DNA of 64,000 nucleotides from Nematopogon swammerdamellus (lineage: Eukaryota > Arthropoda > Insecta > Lepidoptera > Adelidae), in contig OX336344.1 of the NCBI GenBank assembly GCA_946902875.1, positions 19,179,791 to 19,243,790 on the forward strand, written 5' to 3'. A model generated the notes under the pieces. It worked only from the letters and a program-made list of their open reading frames with translations, searched no databases and was not told the DNA's origin. The translations under genes were made by a program, and so were the position numbers. Below, piece by piece: positions 31,820 through 42,700 of this stretch. How positions within the stretch are numbered: the first letter of the stretch is position 1; every line of letters begins with the position of its first letter.

Positions 31820-32100
31820 GTTCCACTTAGTGTCAGAAGGAATGTTTCGTGACAGATTCCCCATACAATATTTTGTTACATAACCTTATCCCGTTTTAAA
31901 CGGGCTCTTAGTGAGAGAAGGAACATTATATGACAGATTCCCAATATACAATATTTTGTCACATAACCTTATCCCCTAAGGTGGGAGTTTTAAACGGGCT
32001 CTTAGTGACAGATTCCCCATGGAATATCTGTCACATAATGTTATTCCTAGCCCAACTAAGTAAGTGCGAGCTGAAATACGGGCTCTTAGTGTGAATATAA
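31820..32100 (+). repeat. imperfect tandem repeat, three units
   Basis: GACAGATTCCCCAT, CACATAACCTTATCCC and ACGGGCTCTTAGTG recur three times at roughly 80-100 bp spacing with insertions and deletions. Confidence 0.75.
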
Positions 32101-32782
32101 TAATTGTTTCAGTGTTGTCCAATTATTTCATTCCGTTTATGTAATATTTCATGATGTATTTTATTTCACGAGTGTACCGATGTTTCATATTATAATAAAT
32201 AGTTAGTTTGTGTCCGGGGACGGCATATCGAGTGTCCCCTTCGTGATTTATATATAACTAGAGACGATAAACACAATTCGAGAATATATAGGTAGTGAAA
32301 TAAAAAAGTTATGGAAAATAAATTGTTTCAGTATGTTCGGTGCGTCGCTCATTGTCAACTAACGATTAGAAACGAAATAAATGTTAGCTCACTGTAGATC
32401 GTCTGTGGTAGAGCCTACATAGTCACTGTGCTTATATTTGTTTCAAAAGTGTATGAAAAGCATCGACTTAATCTGTATGAGATTATGCGTTCAGTGTGGG
32501 TAAGTAAGGCGTTTGTAGCGAGCTGTCAAAATGACTTAACATCAAACTTTTTGTGAAAATGTTGTCAAATGTTTTTAGCTTTCTCTCACAATCAGAACGA
32601 GAAGCAAAATTTACTAATGACAGGCTTGGAATTTCCTTAAAATTTCGTAAGGCCTAAAAGGCCACGAAAAACCCAGCCTCCGTGCCACTTAAAAATATGA
32701 GCAGTAAATTATAACCTCACTCTCGCCTTGGGTAAAGTGCAATTTCGTAGTCACGATGGCATGCGTAGTTCAACTGCATACC

Positions 32783-33152
32783 ATATATAAGGTGTTTCGT
32801 TAGTCATGTCATTAACTTCGGGAGGGTTACATACATACTCAAATAAACACGTTACGCAAAAAAAAAATTATGTTTATAGTATTACTTTTCGAGAAATTTA
32901 ACAAAACATGTTTGCTACCTAAACATTAACCTGTGTGTAACAGTAGGTAACGCAGAACAGCTGTTTGTTGTAAGTAAGTCACAAGGTCACTATGATTGGT
33001 TTTTACAGCTACCTACTTATTTGATTTAATTTTTTTGTTGGGAGAAAAAAATGCTCCTATAAACATATGTTTTTTTCTTACGTAAGTGTTTATTTGAGTG
33101 TGTATGTAATCCTCCCGAATTAATGACATGACTAACGAAACACCTTATATAT
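32783..33152. mobile_element. 370-bp MITE with long terminal inverted repeats
   Basis: Arms of about 95 bp start ATATATAAGGTGTTTCGTTA and are inverted at the right end (ACGAAACACCTTATATAT). TA-rich ends would fit a Tc1/mariner-type target, but the target duplication is ambiguous. Confidence 0.8.
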
Positions 33153-33159
33153 CCGACAG

Positions 33160-34380
33160 CCTGCGCACAGCGTTTCGCTCGCGGTTCTGAGATATCGGAG
33201 ATATGTCCAATTACATGGGCAAACACTGCAAGCGAATAGGTTAGGCCGTTCTTGAGTTATAAGCGAACATACATACATACACACACTCAGATATTGGTTA
33301 ACAAAATATTTGTTTGTAAACTTTGATTACCTAGTACATTTTGATAGCTTGCTGATTTCAAGGAAAATATATCGAAGAACAGAACCAAGTGTGTACATAG
33401 CGTGATTATTGTGAAATATAATCGATTTAGGAATTGGAAAAAACGCCTTGATTTTTGGCACCAAGATTATGAAGTTTAAAATGATCATAATCATTATAAG
33501 TGGAATTGCAGAATTACGTATAACTATTGATCGCAAATGTCCGATATAAAGACAATAGTATTATTTGTAAATTAAGATGGAAATAAGTTGTGTTGTCTCA
33601 TTCAGTGTATGATAATTTAAATTTTACAACTCAACTTTGTGACAACCTGTGTTTAATATTTAAATTTTTACTAAACGTAAAATATTAATTAAAGTCGTCA
33701 ATTTTCTATGAAATTCACATGTATTTAATCTTGTATATTTTAATTATTACAAAATTTACATTTAATGTTCCTTAGTCAAATTTTAATGTTCAATTTAGGT
33801 TCACTATTTACATTGGTAAGTTATTCAAATAAGTTATTAAATTGATGTTTTATAGAATTTGTTTGTAAGCGAATTTGAATAAATGTCCAATTTTAAAATG
33901 AAAGTTGCAAGTACTTAGGACACATAGGTAAAAATGTACTTTGGTTATTATTATTATTCACTATATTTCATAAAACATAAATCACTAATTCTATTGCCGG
34001 AGCGGAGTGAAGTTAGCCTAAGAGTTAAAATTGAATTACTTATAAATTAGACTTATTTCATAGCGGCAAGAATGTTACATGTATAAGTTAACCAGCTGAT
34101 CTATGTCAAACATCACGAACAAACAAAAAAAAAATATATACTTAAGAGGATTTGAATTGTATGCGTCGATCCATATTTTTATTTATTTTTTAAGTGGAAT
34201 CACGTCTGACTCATATGGAACAAAGTGGGATGCATGTAAGCTAAAATGTGACGTCACCGACACGAAACATGTACCGGGAAAATGGACAATGCTCAGTTTC
34301 TAAGTAACGCACATGCAAAACACATATATCAGCAAAGTGAGGAAGGTGGCGCAAATACAATAATAATTTAAAAAAAAATT
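33160..34380. other. intergenic, nothing recognised
   Basis: Very AT-rich; no motif or splice-flanked frame. Confidence 0.4.
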
Positions 34381-34387
34381 ATTTGCA

Positions 34388-34624
34388 GGCACAGTGAGTC
34401 ATTCATCAAAGAAAATTTTTTTCAATTCGTTTCAAGATCCAGATTTTTTTATATTTCCTGACATTAATTCTTTATCAAGAGAACATGCATACATGCATTC
34501 TCCACGTGCCACCGTGATTCCGCAGCCTCCCATAAAATGTGTTCAACGTAAATATCTACCTAGGCATGGTCGCGGACAGATTGATAATCCTTGGAAACAC
34601 TTGTTTATCTTAAAGCACCTTTGA
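34388..34624 (+). CDS. possible terminal exon, unrecognised
   Basis: TTATTTGCAG precedes an open frame of about 79 codons ending in TGA. It includes SREHAYMHSPRATVIPQPP and RKYLPRHGRGQIDNPWKHL, which looks less random than its surroundings. No upstream exon, start or family was found, and its phase does not fit SLC35F exon 8. Could be a retroelement scrap or chance. Confidence 0.2.
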   Translation, partial: GTVSHSSKKIFFNSFQDPDFFIFPDINSLSREHAYMHSPRATVIPQPPIKCVQRKYLPRHGRGQIDNPWKHLFILKHL

Positions 34625-35041
34625 AATGGAATTGGATATTGCCCATGTATCCAACAACCAGGCAATTATTGATGAAATATTCTTGTGTTATGTTATCTAA
34701 GCACTAATATCTTTTTTATTTATCTATTTTTAGGGGGTTTAACAATGATTTGTTAATATCAGTCCCATAGTACTCATCTTCCCTATTCCTTAGAGCCCAG
34801 ACGCTAATATCTTCATGCAGGCTTTCAATAGCTTCGCAATAATTTTAATAAGTGTGTCCAGCGGCGCGATGCGACGAATTCAGCTATTAAAAGTACCGCC
34901 ACTGCTCTAGAAGGCTCGCAAGGTGGCCAAGACATGCACGCACACACCCCTCCCTAACATCAATTGTCGCCTTTGTAGACGGACTTGCGCCAAGTTCAGA
35001 GCCTTGGACACATGTGCTGGTTGGAATACTTATTACACGTT

Positions 35042-35309
35042 CAGGGTTGCCAGGTTTTTCATCAAAGGGCCTTTGATTTTTCAGGTACAAATGTTTAAGA
35101 AAAAATGAATTTTGAAATGGATGGAAGATAGATTAATTACTAAAAGGGTTGAAATGATCGAACTTACTGCTAATAAGATTAGTATTAAAATGTTCTGAAA
35201 GAGTATTTGTGTTATATGAAGAAAAAACCGGACGTTTTTGGTGTCCCGTTTTTATTATTTTGGAGACCGGACACAAGCCTCAAAAACCGGACCGGACCTG
35301 GCAACCCTG
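35042..35309. mobile_element. 268-bp MITE with 14-bp TIRs
   Basis: CAGGGTTGCCAGGT at the left and ACCTGGCAACCCTG at the right are perfect inverted copies. No clear target duplication. An ACCGGAC-rich interior. Confidence 0.65.
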
Positions 35310-36000
35310 CAAGTTAAAAGACTGAACCTTTTAAGCAGGCAATGTTTTATTTGTGTCATCCCTGGAATGATAAAACAAAATTAATTACACACTTCTCTCT
35401 AATAGAATAAATTTAAAAAAAATTTACAATCTTAAGCACTTCGCACATCAATTTAAATGCATGGAACATCCTTGAAATCGTTTATAGTTGAGTAAGTTAA
35501 TGAAATGTTAAATGGAACGGCAGGAGTTTAGAGTAAGTCTACGCCTAGCGAAACACAATTAGGTGATAATAAAGGATAATGGATGTTAGGAAGTATGTAG
35601 TTGCGGATACCACTTTACCCCTGTGATTATATTTTATTGTTACCAGTAGATATTATACATGTTATCATTTTGTTTATTAAATTAATACAAAAATAATGCA
35701 AAGTCTATTATTTTATATGGATATTCACGGTTATTTTCTAAAGACACCGCGATTGATTGATCCAGGCTCATTCACAGTAGAAGCCATATTCTTGGGGGTT
35801 ATATTTTGAATTCATGCCAAATATAGGCACTCAACCCCAAGGATATAACTCGGTTCATAGAGGAAATCAGATTTGGGGGTGAGCTATAATATTTTGAGAA
35901 ATCACAATAGATCTTCTTAGGTCGCAGTGACAACAGCGCTCAGGGGCCCTAACTCTCACATTTGAAATCATACCTAATTATAAGACACCGCAGATTAGGT
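35310..36000. other. intergenic, nothing recognised
   Basis: AT-rich without supported features. Confidence 0.4.
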
Positions 36001-36001
36001 A

Positions 36002-36261
36002 GGGAGCATTCATAAACCACGTGACGGATTTTAGACCACTTTTGGACTCCCCTCATGACCGAAAGGCGAACCACCCGCCCCTCCCCCATGCGATGCAATG
36101 TTATGAAAGTCGAACTATAATGCTGCAAAGATTTGGTAAGGAAGATCATTGACTCACCTCAATATTGGTCTATCCAATATTCCAACATCCCCCCCCCTCG
36201 TGAATGAGAGCCAGACCTGCCCCCCCCCCCTAAATCCGTCACGTGGTTTATGAACGCTCCC
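36002..36261. mobile_element. 260-bp MITE with 30-bp TIRs
   Basis: GGGAGCATTCATAAACCACG (to about 36033) is inverted at 36231-36261 as CGTGGTTTATGAACGCTCCC with one mismatch. The interior has C-runs at 36191 and 36221. Confidence 0.8.
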
Positions 36262-37005
36262 TTAAAAGAGGTGACTCTGTATGTTGTACAGAATCTAAAT
36301 TTAAGTAATTTTTTTAAAATAATTAGGCAAGCTTAAAGTTTGATTTACTGTAGTAGAAATTCAATTATTTCAGGAATATATAAATGAAAGATTGTGTTTC
36401 GTATTTGTATGAGTCGTTTATCTCATGATTTTGCTTAAAATTTCACTAAAGCGTACATCAAAATATCAGTCCTTAGGCAAAACTAAAAATTTTCAAAATG
36501 TCATTTGCTAACTAAATAATATTGTGACTCCGACTAACTTGACAGTCAATTTTAATCGATCGTTAAGTCACTTCAGTCTTGAAATATTTGACATGTTTTG
36601 TTCGGCAGACTTCTGTGCCGCCGCACAATCAAATATCATAATTTATTATTGGTATTACAATGAGCAAGTTTATACCTCACATTACATCAGTAATGCCTAT
36701 TTTAGTATTAACAATTAAAACTAAAGTCCCTCTAGGAACTTGGTATATTGTTTGATTTGATTGACGCACACATTCAAACAAACACAATAAATCCAATTTT
36801 TTAGGCTAGACTGGATTCTAGACTATTTCTTTTCATTCATGATCCCATTATCACTTCGGACAAGTCAACCTTACGATTTTAAATGCTGACTAGAATTTAT
36901 ATCAGTTGTTGCTTTGTTCACAAATCGTCATTGCAAGTAGTTTTTTACTGTACCACTTGCCAGAGGCTTCTCTCATTATTATGAGACAAATTTATTCATC
37001 GTCAT
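36262..37005. other. intergenic, nothing recognised
   Basis: AT-rich without supported features. Confidence 0.4.
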
Positions 37006-37009
37006 CATC

Positions 37010-37240
37010 AGCCTGTATCTGTCCATTGCTGGACATAGGCCTTTCCCAAGGCACGTCACTACAAACGGTCTTCCGCCCCGCTCATACATCCACTTCCGGG
37101 CTACCTTTTTTAGGTCGTCTGCCCACCTAGCCGGGGGGCGTCCCACGCTACGTAAGCTTGTACTTGGTCTCTATTGGAGCAGCCATCTACCCCAACGGTT
37201 GCCGGATCTGCGGTAGATCTGCCCAGCCCACTGCCACTTC
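37010..37240 (-). pseudogene. LINE-F ORF2 C-terminal fragment
   Basis: GTCCATTGCTGGACATAGGC and CACCTAGCCGGGGGGCGTCC are the inverted nucleotide signature of the 'GRPPARW.DDL...EAY.QHWT' end of a LINE ORF2. The same signature is better preserved at 46370-46625. Confidence 0.7.
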
Positions 37241-37499
37241 ATCTCGTTAATTTTCTTATCAATTCCGTAAGTTCTTTATTTTATTTCGTCATTACAGATT
37301 TTATCGATCGGAGAAATGCCAAGCATTGCTCTCTCCATAGCTTGCTAAGCTATATTTATTCATACACTGACAATATCATTCATAATTCCTTAGAGCCTTC
37401 CATTCACTAGGGCACAAGACGAGCAACATAGAGTATACGTGACACGTGCGAGTTGGCTCCCAAACGTTGCACGCAACATAGCGTGGCATTGTCGAAGGA

Positions 37500-37990
37500 C
37501 CAGAGCCAATAGTGCCCCTCCCATTTAACCAGAGTTAAGGTCACGGATCAGAACACAAGCAAAGGAGCAACACCAACTGCAGTGGTCACAAAACAAGAGA
37601 CTGCAAGCAGGTCAGAGCGGCGGCAGTGCCAGCCATCAACAGTAAACTCAGCAAGGGTGTACTACAGCTGAACAAAGGTAAAATCAGATTGGTGGTAGGA
37701 ACTTTGACTGGGCACTGCCCACTAAATAAGCACTTATTCATTATAGGTAAAATAGATAGCCCTCTGTGCAGGGGTTGCACAGGGGCTGAAGAAATGCCAT
37801 CCCACATATTACTACAGTGCGAGGGGGTGGAAAATGAGCGGGTATGCATCCTCAAACATTTGAGGACACTTTTAAGAGGCCTGCACGGACGTCGGCCGCC
37901 TGCAGGACTTCTGGAATGAGCTGGGCTCGATGGAGTGACGGGGTAACACGCACAACGGGTCCAGACAGAGCGACCTACATAAGGAAACTG
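37500..37990 (+). pseudogene. LINE ORF2 C-terminus with zinc-knuckle-like motif
   Basis: Open frame around 37626-37925 encodes GKIRLVVGTLTGHCPLNKHL, then IGKIDSPLCRGCTGAEEMPS and HILLQCEG. The 'LTGHC.LN.HL......CR.C....E...H.L..C' pattern is the C-terminal CCHC region of R1/Jockey/I-type retrotransposons. No polymerase domain precedes it, so it is a fragment. Confidence 0.8.
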
Positions 37991-38100
37991 CCCATCAAGA
38001 AGAAGACAGAACACAGCGTGAAACGGGCGGTATCTCTCTGCGACAACTGACTGTTGTCCTGCGACATTGTTTCAAGACGTACCGCGCAAAGTCGAGGGAC

Positions 38101-38516
38101 ATGTTTTTTTTTATGTAATCCGGTATGGGTGGCTGAGTTGGAGGGGCTAAATCGCATGCTCCGACCAGCCAATATCACCTCCGAGAAGGTAGGTGCCATA
38201 CCGGAGACTTCCCTGGATTGCTGGCTATACTGGACTAGAGGAGAACACAACCGAGGCTGCTATGCGGCCATCTTAGATCCAGTACGGTGGTACCAACCCA
38301 GTCTGCTACAATTTTAGCCTACCACCTAGTAAGGGGCAAGGGAAGGGACCTACAGTTTTACACCGGTTCCGAACGGTGAAGCAGCAGGTGTAGGTATGCA
38401 CGTAAATTTTTTTTTCGTCAGAAAAAACTCATTGGTACACGCCGATGGGATTCGAACCGCGGACCTCTCGCATAAGAAGCCGATGCCCAAACCACTCGGC
38501 CACCCGCCGCTTGAAC
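38101..38516 (-). mobile_element. SINE-B, near full length
   Basis: Poly(T), ATGTAATCCGGTATGGGTGG (3' tail), central domain around 38280-38345, GATTCGAACCGCGGACCTC (inverted box B) and AACCACTCGGCCACCCGCCG (inverted box A). About 410 bp. Confidence 0.9.
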
Positions 38517-38559
38517 AAATGTCCGTCGACATTTGTCCCCTAGTGAATTCAAGGCTTTA

Positions 38560-39490
38560 CAGACAGACTCGTATTTTTATATCGTTATCAGAGGCGTATT
38601 TTTATTTCATTACACTGGGCAGTGATGATAAAAAATTAACATAGGGCATAGCATACATCGCTCAAATTTGGAGATCTCATTACTCTGAGGCCCCTTCACA
38701 TAGATACACACTAGATTTCCTAGATTTCTTACAGCTATGACTTTTGAGTTTATATCAAGAATCGAGGCCATGGCTTTGTCTAATGGCTTTATTAAATTTA
38801 ACACAATTTAACACACTGCTTTTAATTAAGTGTGAAATGTGTAAATGTTTAAATTTCATCGCGTAAGTGAATAAAGTGTAGGTATACAGTTAAAAAAATC
38901 TCTAAAAATTTTTTTAAAAATTCACCGTCTGCATAGTACCTAATATATGGTAAATACCATTTGCCATTTCACATTAAATATATTTCCAAAACATGTGTTT
39001 GGACTGCGGCTGTTTGCATTCTAGAATGGCATATGCGTATAGTGAGTACCCTAAAACACAGCTAATTAGGTCACCAGGTGAATTTTCAACATTCATTTAA
39101 CTTAAATTTTTTTAAATGAATTAATTTGCTGTTTTACATTCAAGCCCTTCAAGAAGACGAGCTAGCCACTATCCAACCATTAGCACAGATTACTTAATAG
39201 TTACTTCGTAACAGATAAATCACTCCATAGAAAATGTTCCTACCTTCGGGCTTTAATAGCCTACTGTTTCACGTCGCCAATCGCTGCGTGCGAAAATGTA
39301 CCTTAACGATCGAGTGTAAAGTGGTTATTGCTTTGCAGCTGCGCGCCATTGCGTGGGCGAGCGTCTATGTATACTTCGCGCGGCTGACGAATTTCCACTG
39401 AAATAGACCGCCGGCGGCCCGTCGGACGGTAGGTAGTTAGCATAGTACAAGTACATAGAGTGCGTGAGGCCTGCCCTTAGGTTCGAAAAT
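38560..39490. other. 3' flank of esc, nothing recognised
   Basis: AT-rich with a GC-richer patch at 39280-39440. No supported exon. Confidence 0.4.
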
Positions 39491-39496
39491 AGCACA

Positions 39497-39502
39497 TTTA
39501 TT
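39497..39502 (-). promoter_or_regulatory. candidate esc poly(A) signal
   Basis: AATAAA on the minus strand lies only a few bases after the esc stop codon. Confidence 0.5.
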
Positions 39503-39506
39503 ATAA

Positions 39507-39719
39507 TTATATATTAGCAGTAGCTGAGATCCGGTCCCACCTCCATATAGTGCCGTCGTCGCAGCAGGTCACGAGCAGCCGGCCGCTGCGCGACAGCGTG
39601 ACCTGGCGCACGGCGGTGGTGCAGCGCGGGTGCACGAGGCTGGAGGCGCGTGCGCCGCCCGGCACGCCGCCCAGCTCCCACACCATCGTCTTGCCGGTTT
39701 GGTTGCCTAGCGCTATCAC
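39507..39719 (-). CDS. esc: esc coding exon 8 (terminal)
   Basis: [18 protein letters not shown] to [18 protein letters not shown] and stop TAA. Last propeller blade; acceptor ATATTGCAG. Confidence 0.97.
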   Translation of the reverse strand: MIALGNQTGKTMVWELGGVPGGARASSLVHPRCTTAVRQVTLSRSGRLLVTCCDDGTIWRWDRISATANI

Positions 39720-42700
39720 CTGCAATATTTGCTCATTTTATTATTGTTTCATTTTAATTTTCATTTATGCGTTCCGGTATGGGTAGCCAAGTCAGAGGGG
39801 CCAGAGAACATGCTCCGTGTGGGGCCGGTACTTTAAAGGAATAGCCCCACTGCATCTCTCCCCGTGTATGTCGTAAAAGGCGACTAAGGGATATGACTCC
39901 CTTCTTATATTACTAGGTGGTAGGGTTTAACCCGCCCGGGTTGGTACCACCGCACTGAATGAAAGGTCGGTCGAAACGGCTATGTAAATGGTTTGTGTTT
40001 TCCGTCCAGTTCAGTGTAGCCGGCACGACCGAAGGGAAGCACTGACGTGGCACCAAGTTCACCCGGTGTTATGGGCTGGCATCACGGATGTTGTAGGTGA
40101 TGTAGCCAAACGTGTCAGTTTCCATAAAAAAAAAAACCGTGTGGGTTCAGTACCCCACTGCATCTCTCCCCGTGCATGTCGTAAAAGGCGACTAAGGTAT
40201 AAGGAGAAGATGCCGTGCTAAAGGGCGACAGGTTCGCCACCTCTCACCTTGGCGCGGTACTTCCACCGAGTCATGCAGCAGGCTTCGTGCCTTACATGCT
40301 GCTTGATAGATTTAATCTTGATCGAATATTTTGCGAAACGTGTTGGTCAGTGTTGTGCTGTAATTTGCCAGAGTTCTTGCAGCACAACACCGATTACTCT
40401 GCTTACCCCGATTGTCGGGATTCAGCGTGTGTGATATGTATGTAATGTATTTGCTCATTTTATTATTGTTTCATTTTAATTTTCTTTTTAACGATCCGAT
40501 ATGGGTAGCCGTGTTAGAGGGGCCAGAGAACATGCTCCGAACAGCCAGTGTCAATATATTTACAGTACCTAATATTGTTGTTTAGTTTAGAAGCACATCA
40601 GCACGATGAGTAAGCTAAAAGTAAAGCTCTTCGACCAGCTAAGGGTAAAGAATTTCGGGATTATTTGATGAGGTAAGAATTTTTGTAATTACATAATTAG
40701 ATTTTTTTTATGTGATCAATTATGGGTGGCTGAGTCAGAGGGGGACAGAGAACATACTCCGACCAGCCAATAAGCGGCGGGTGGCCGAGTGGTTTGGGCA
40801 TCGTCTTCTCATGCGAGAGGTCCGCGGTTCGAATCCGGTCGGCGTGTACCAATGAGTTTTTTCTGACGAAAAAATTTTATGTGCATACCTACACATGCTG
40901 CTTCACAGTTCGGAACCGGTGTAAAACTGTAGGTCCATTCCCTTGCCCCTTACTAGGTGGTAGGCTCAAATTGTAGCCGACTGGGTTGGTACCACCGTAC
41001 TGGATGTAAGATGGCCGCATAGCAGCCTCGGTTGTGCTCTTCTCTTGTCCAGTATAGCCAGCAATCCAGGAAAGTCTCCGGTATGGCACCTACCTTCTCG
41101 GAGGTGATATTGGTTGGTCGGAGCATGCGCTTTAGCAGCCCCTCCAACTCAGCCACCCATACCGGATTACATAAAAAAATAGTGTAAGGAAGGAGGAGGT
41201 GTGGATCTAAGCTTGCGATGGCTTCACCGAACATATCCGGGCCCATCGGCAGTAGAGGAGGGTATTAATCGAGGTCGGGACTAGCGAGTGGCCACTCTAA
41301 ATTTCCCGCAGCATGCTTCACGTTTCGGCTCGCATCAAGCCGGTAATAGCCGTAATGTGGTTCGGATTCCACGTAAAACTGTAGGTCCCTTCCCTTCTTA
41401 CTTACCTTACGAGGTGGTAGGGTTCAATCCGCTCGGGTTGGTACCACCGCACTGAATGAAACTTCGGTCGAAACAGCTATGTAAATAGTTTGTGTTTTCC
41501 GTCCAGTTCAATGTAGCCGGCACGACCGAAGGGAAGCACTGACATGGCACCTATTCCACCCGGTGTTATGGGCTGACATCACGGATGTTGTAGGTGATGT
41601 AGCCAGCCGTGTCAGTTTCGATAAAAAAAAAAATCTCTGATGTAGGGAGACTCTGCCAAACTGCAAGATTACCGGAGCGGCCCATTCACCCTTACTCATT
41701 TGATTGATTACCACAAATCAAATAAATACAATTACCCACCTTCTGGCTGTAGTCGACGGCGAAGCGTATGAACCAGATCTCGCACTCCTTGTAGTCGAAG
41801 CGGTGCACGACGGTCACCGTGCTGTCGCCGGGCCGCGGCTCCGCCTCCTCCAGCCGACCAGGCTTCCAGCATATTATCGCGTTCTCACATGACTGAAAAA
41901 AAAACACACACACAGTTGCTACAATGGTAGATATGGAGATTCTCACCTGGCCTCCCATCCACGGTACGCAGTTCACATAGTTCCCATGTAGATTTCTCGC
42001 CGAGAAGTCTAGGAAGTGGCCCTATGGGGAGTTAAAAGAATTAAGATACCAAATAAAACACTTACCTTAGATAATATAAGGTCTCCCATCCACCGTACGC
42101 AGTCTACATAGTACCTATGTATATCTCTCGTTGAGAAGTCTGGGAAGTGCCCCTTCGGAGAGTTAAAAGAATTAGGATACCAAATAAAACACTCACCTTA
42201 GATAGTATAAGGTCTCACATCCACCATACGCAGTCCACATAGTTCTTATGTGCACCTCTCGTCGAGAAGTCTAGGAAGTGCTCCTTCGGAGAGTTAAAAG
42301 AATTAGGATACCAAATAAAACACTCACCTTAGATAGTAGAAGGTCTCACATCCGCCGTACGCAGTCCGCATAGTTCTTATGTACACCTCTCGTCGAGAAG
42401 TCTGGGAAGAGCTCCTTCGGAGAGTTAAAAGAAATAGGATACCAAATAAAACACTCACCTTAGATAGTAGAAGGTCTCACATCCACCGTACGCAGTCCAC
42501 ATAGTTCTTATGTACACCTCTCGTCGAGAAGTCTGGGAAGTGCTCTGCTCCTTCGGAGAGTTAAAAGAATTAGGATACCAAATAAAACACTCACCTTAGA
42601 TAGTAGAAGGTCTCACATCCACCGTACGCAGTCCACATAGTTCTTATGTACACCTCTCGTCGAGAAGTCTGGGAAGTGCTCCTTCGGAGAGTTAAAAGAA

